Below, piece by piece: positions 27,623 to 27,709 of a stretch of 27,709 nt of DNA; positions within the stretch are counted from its first letter, which is position 1, and the number at the start of each line of letters is the position of its first letter. Under the pieces are notes generated by a model, which made no database searches, was not told the DNA's origin, and saw only the letters and a list, made by a program, of their open reading frames with translations. The stretch covers positions 1-27,709 of the IMG/VR virus record IMGVR_UViG_3300032331_000879, one strand, 5' to 3'. Origin of the DNA: a virus. Made by a program: the position numbers and the translations under genes.

Positions 27623-27709
27623 AAAAAATTAAGTATCAATATTAGACCATTTTTTCAACTTAATGAATTTGTCTAATTTACATTGTAAAAGAATGTTACT
27701 ATCAACTAC

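Noticed and set aside
27623-27709. Promoter for the two tRNA genes (TTGATA or TTGAAA followed by weak -10 boxes)
   Set aside because: Two competing weak matches with poor spacing or poor -10; nothing convincing, and the region is cut by the window end. No gene is seen in these 87 bases.
1-27709. CRISPR arrays, insertion sequences, integrase or attachment sites
   Set aside because: No regularly spaced repeats, transposase or integrase motifs, or terminal inverted repeats were found.

Overview
The window reads as part of the genome of a T4-like (contractile-tailed, Tevenvirinae/cyanophage-type) bacteriophage. The evidence is the order gene 33 - gene 59 - gene 32 (late-transcription co-activator, helicase loader, ssDNA-binding protein), a PhoH-type ATPase, a RecB-type exonuclease, two phage tRNAs, and long runs of small tightly packed genes with ATGA/TAATG stop-start overlaps. 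No host gene or integration signal is visible. The host is inferred to be a Gram-negative, probably aquatic, betaproteobacterium. The reasons are the nucleotide-sugar/LPS-type genes, an entericidin-like lipoprotein, and a tmRNA tag peptide (ANDSRFALAA) close to the ANDERFALAA type that I recall from betaproteobacteria.

Layout. (1) 1-1062: the only + strand gene, the 3' part of a probable structural protein, convergent on a terminator at 1070-1093. Everything else lies on the - strand and is described right to left. (2) 27622-26962: tRNA-Leu(TAA), tRNA-Met/Ile(CAT) and an RNase H-like DUF458 protein. (3) 26969-24583: a cassette of exported proteins (secreted protein, entericidin-like lipoprotein, LPP20-like lipoprotein) followed by small proteins and a strong hairpin terminator (24502-24526). 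(4) 24465-18480: the small-gene early region. Five sigma70-type promoters with TTGACA -35 boxes divide it into transcription units, and three of them share a nearly identical upstream element. It encodes GP88-like, LPD29-like, zinc-ribbon, membrane and winged-helix proteins, including several of 40-57 aa. (5) 18463-13308: membrane peptide, HAD phosphatase, calcineurin-type phosphoesterase, conserved phage proteins, PhoH and a RecB-like nuclease. (6) 13306-12880: a 45-aa membrane protein and then a circularly permuted (two-piece) tmRNA gene. (7) 12860-3788: a twelve-gene glycan operon (gmd, nucleotidyltransferase-cupin fusion, DUF6165, C-methyltransferase, three glycosyltransferase-like proteins, KdsC-like phosphatase, PfkB-like kinase, nucleotidyltransferase-RpiB fusion, cupin, GDPD-like). 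(8) 3719-1122: signal-peptide SleB-type hydrolase with its own promoter, then the gp33-gp59-gp32 replication/late-transcription cluster.

How the parts fit. The glycan operon holds a candidate isomerase, kinase, phosphatase and nucleotidyltransferase, enough in principle for a complete activated-sugar pathway of heptose-pathway logic, plus transferases to use the product. It may remodel host surface polysaccharide or decorate virions. The tmRNA could rescue ribosomes, or redirect tagging, late in infection when host mRNA is destroyed. The exported cassette (entericidin-like, LPP20-like) points to envelope manipulation. The most notable finding is the permuted tmRNA: acceptor stem, T-arm, encoded CCA, intervening-sequence helix and tag frame can all be read directly.
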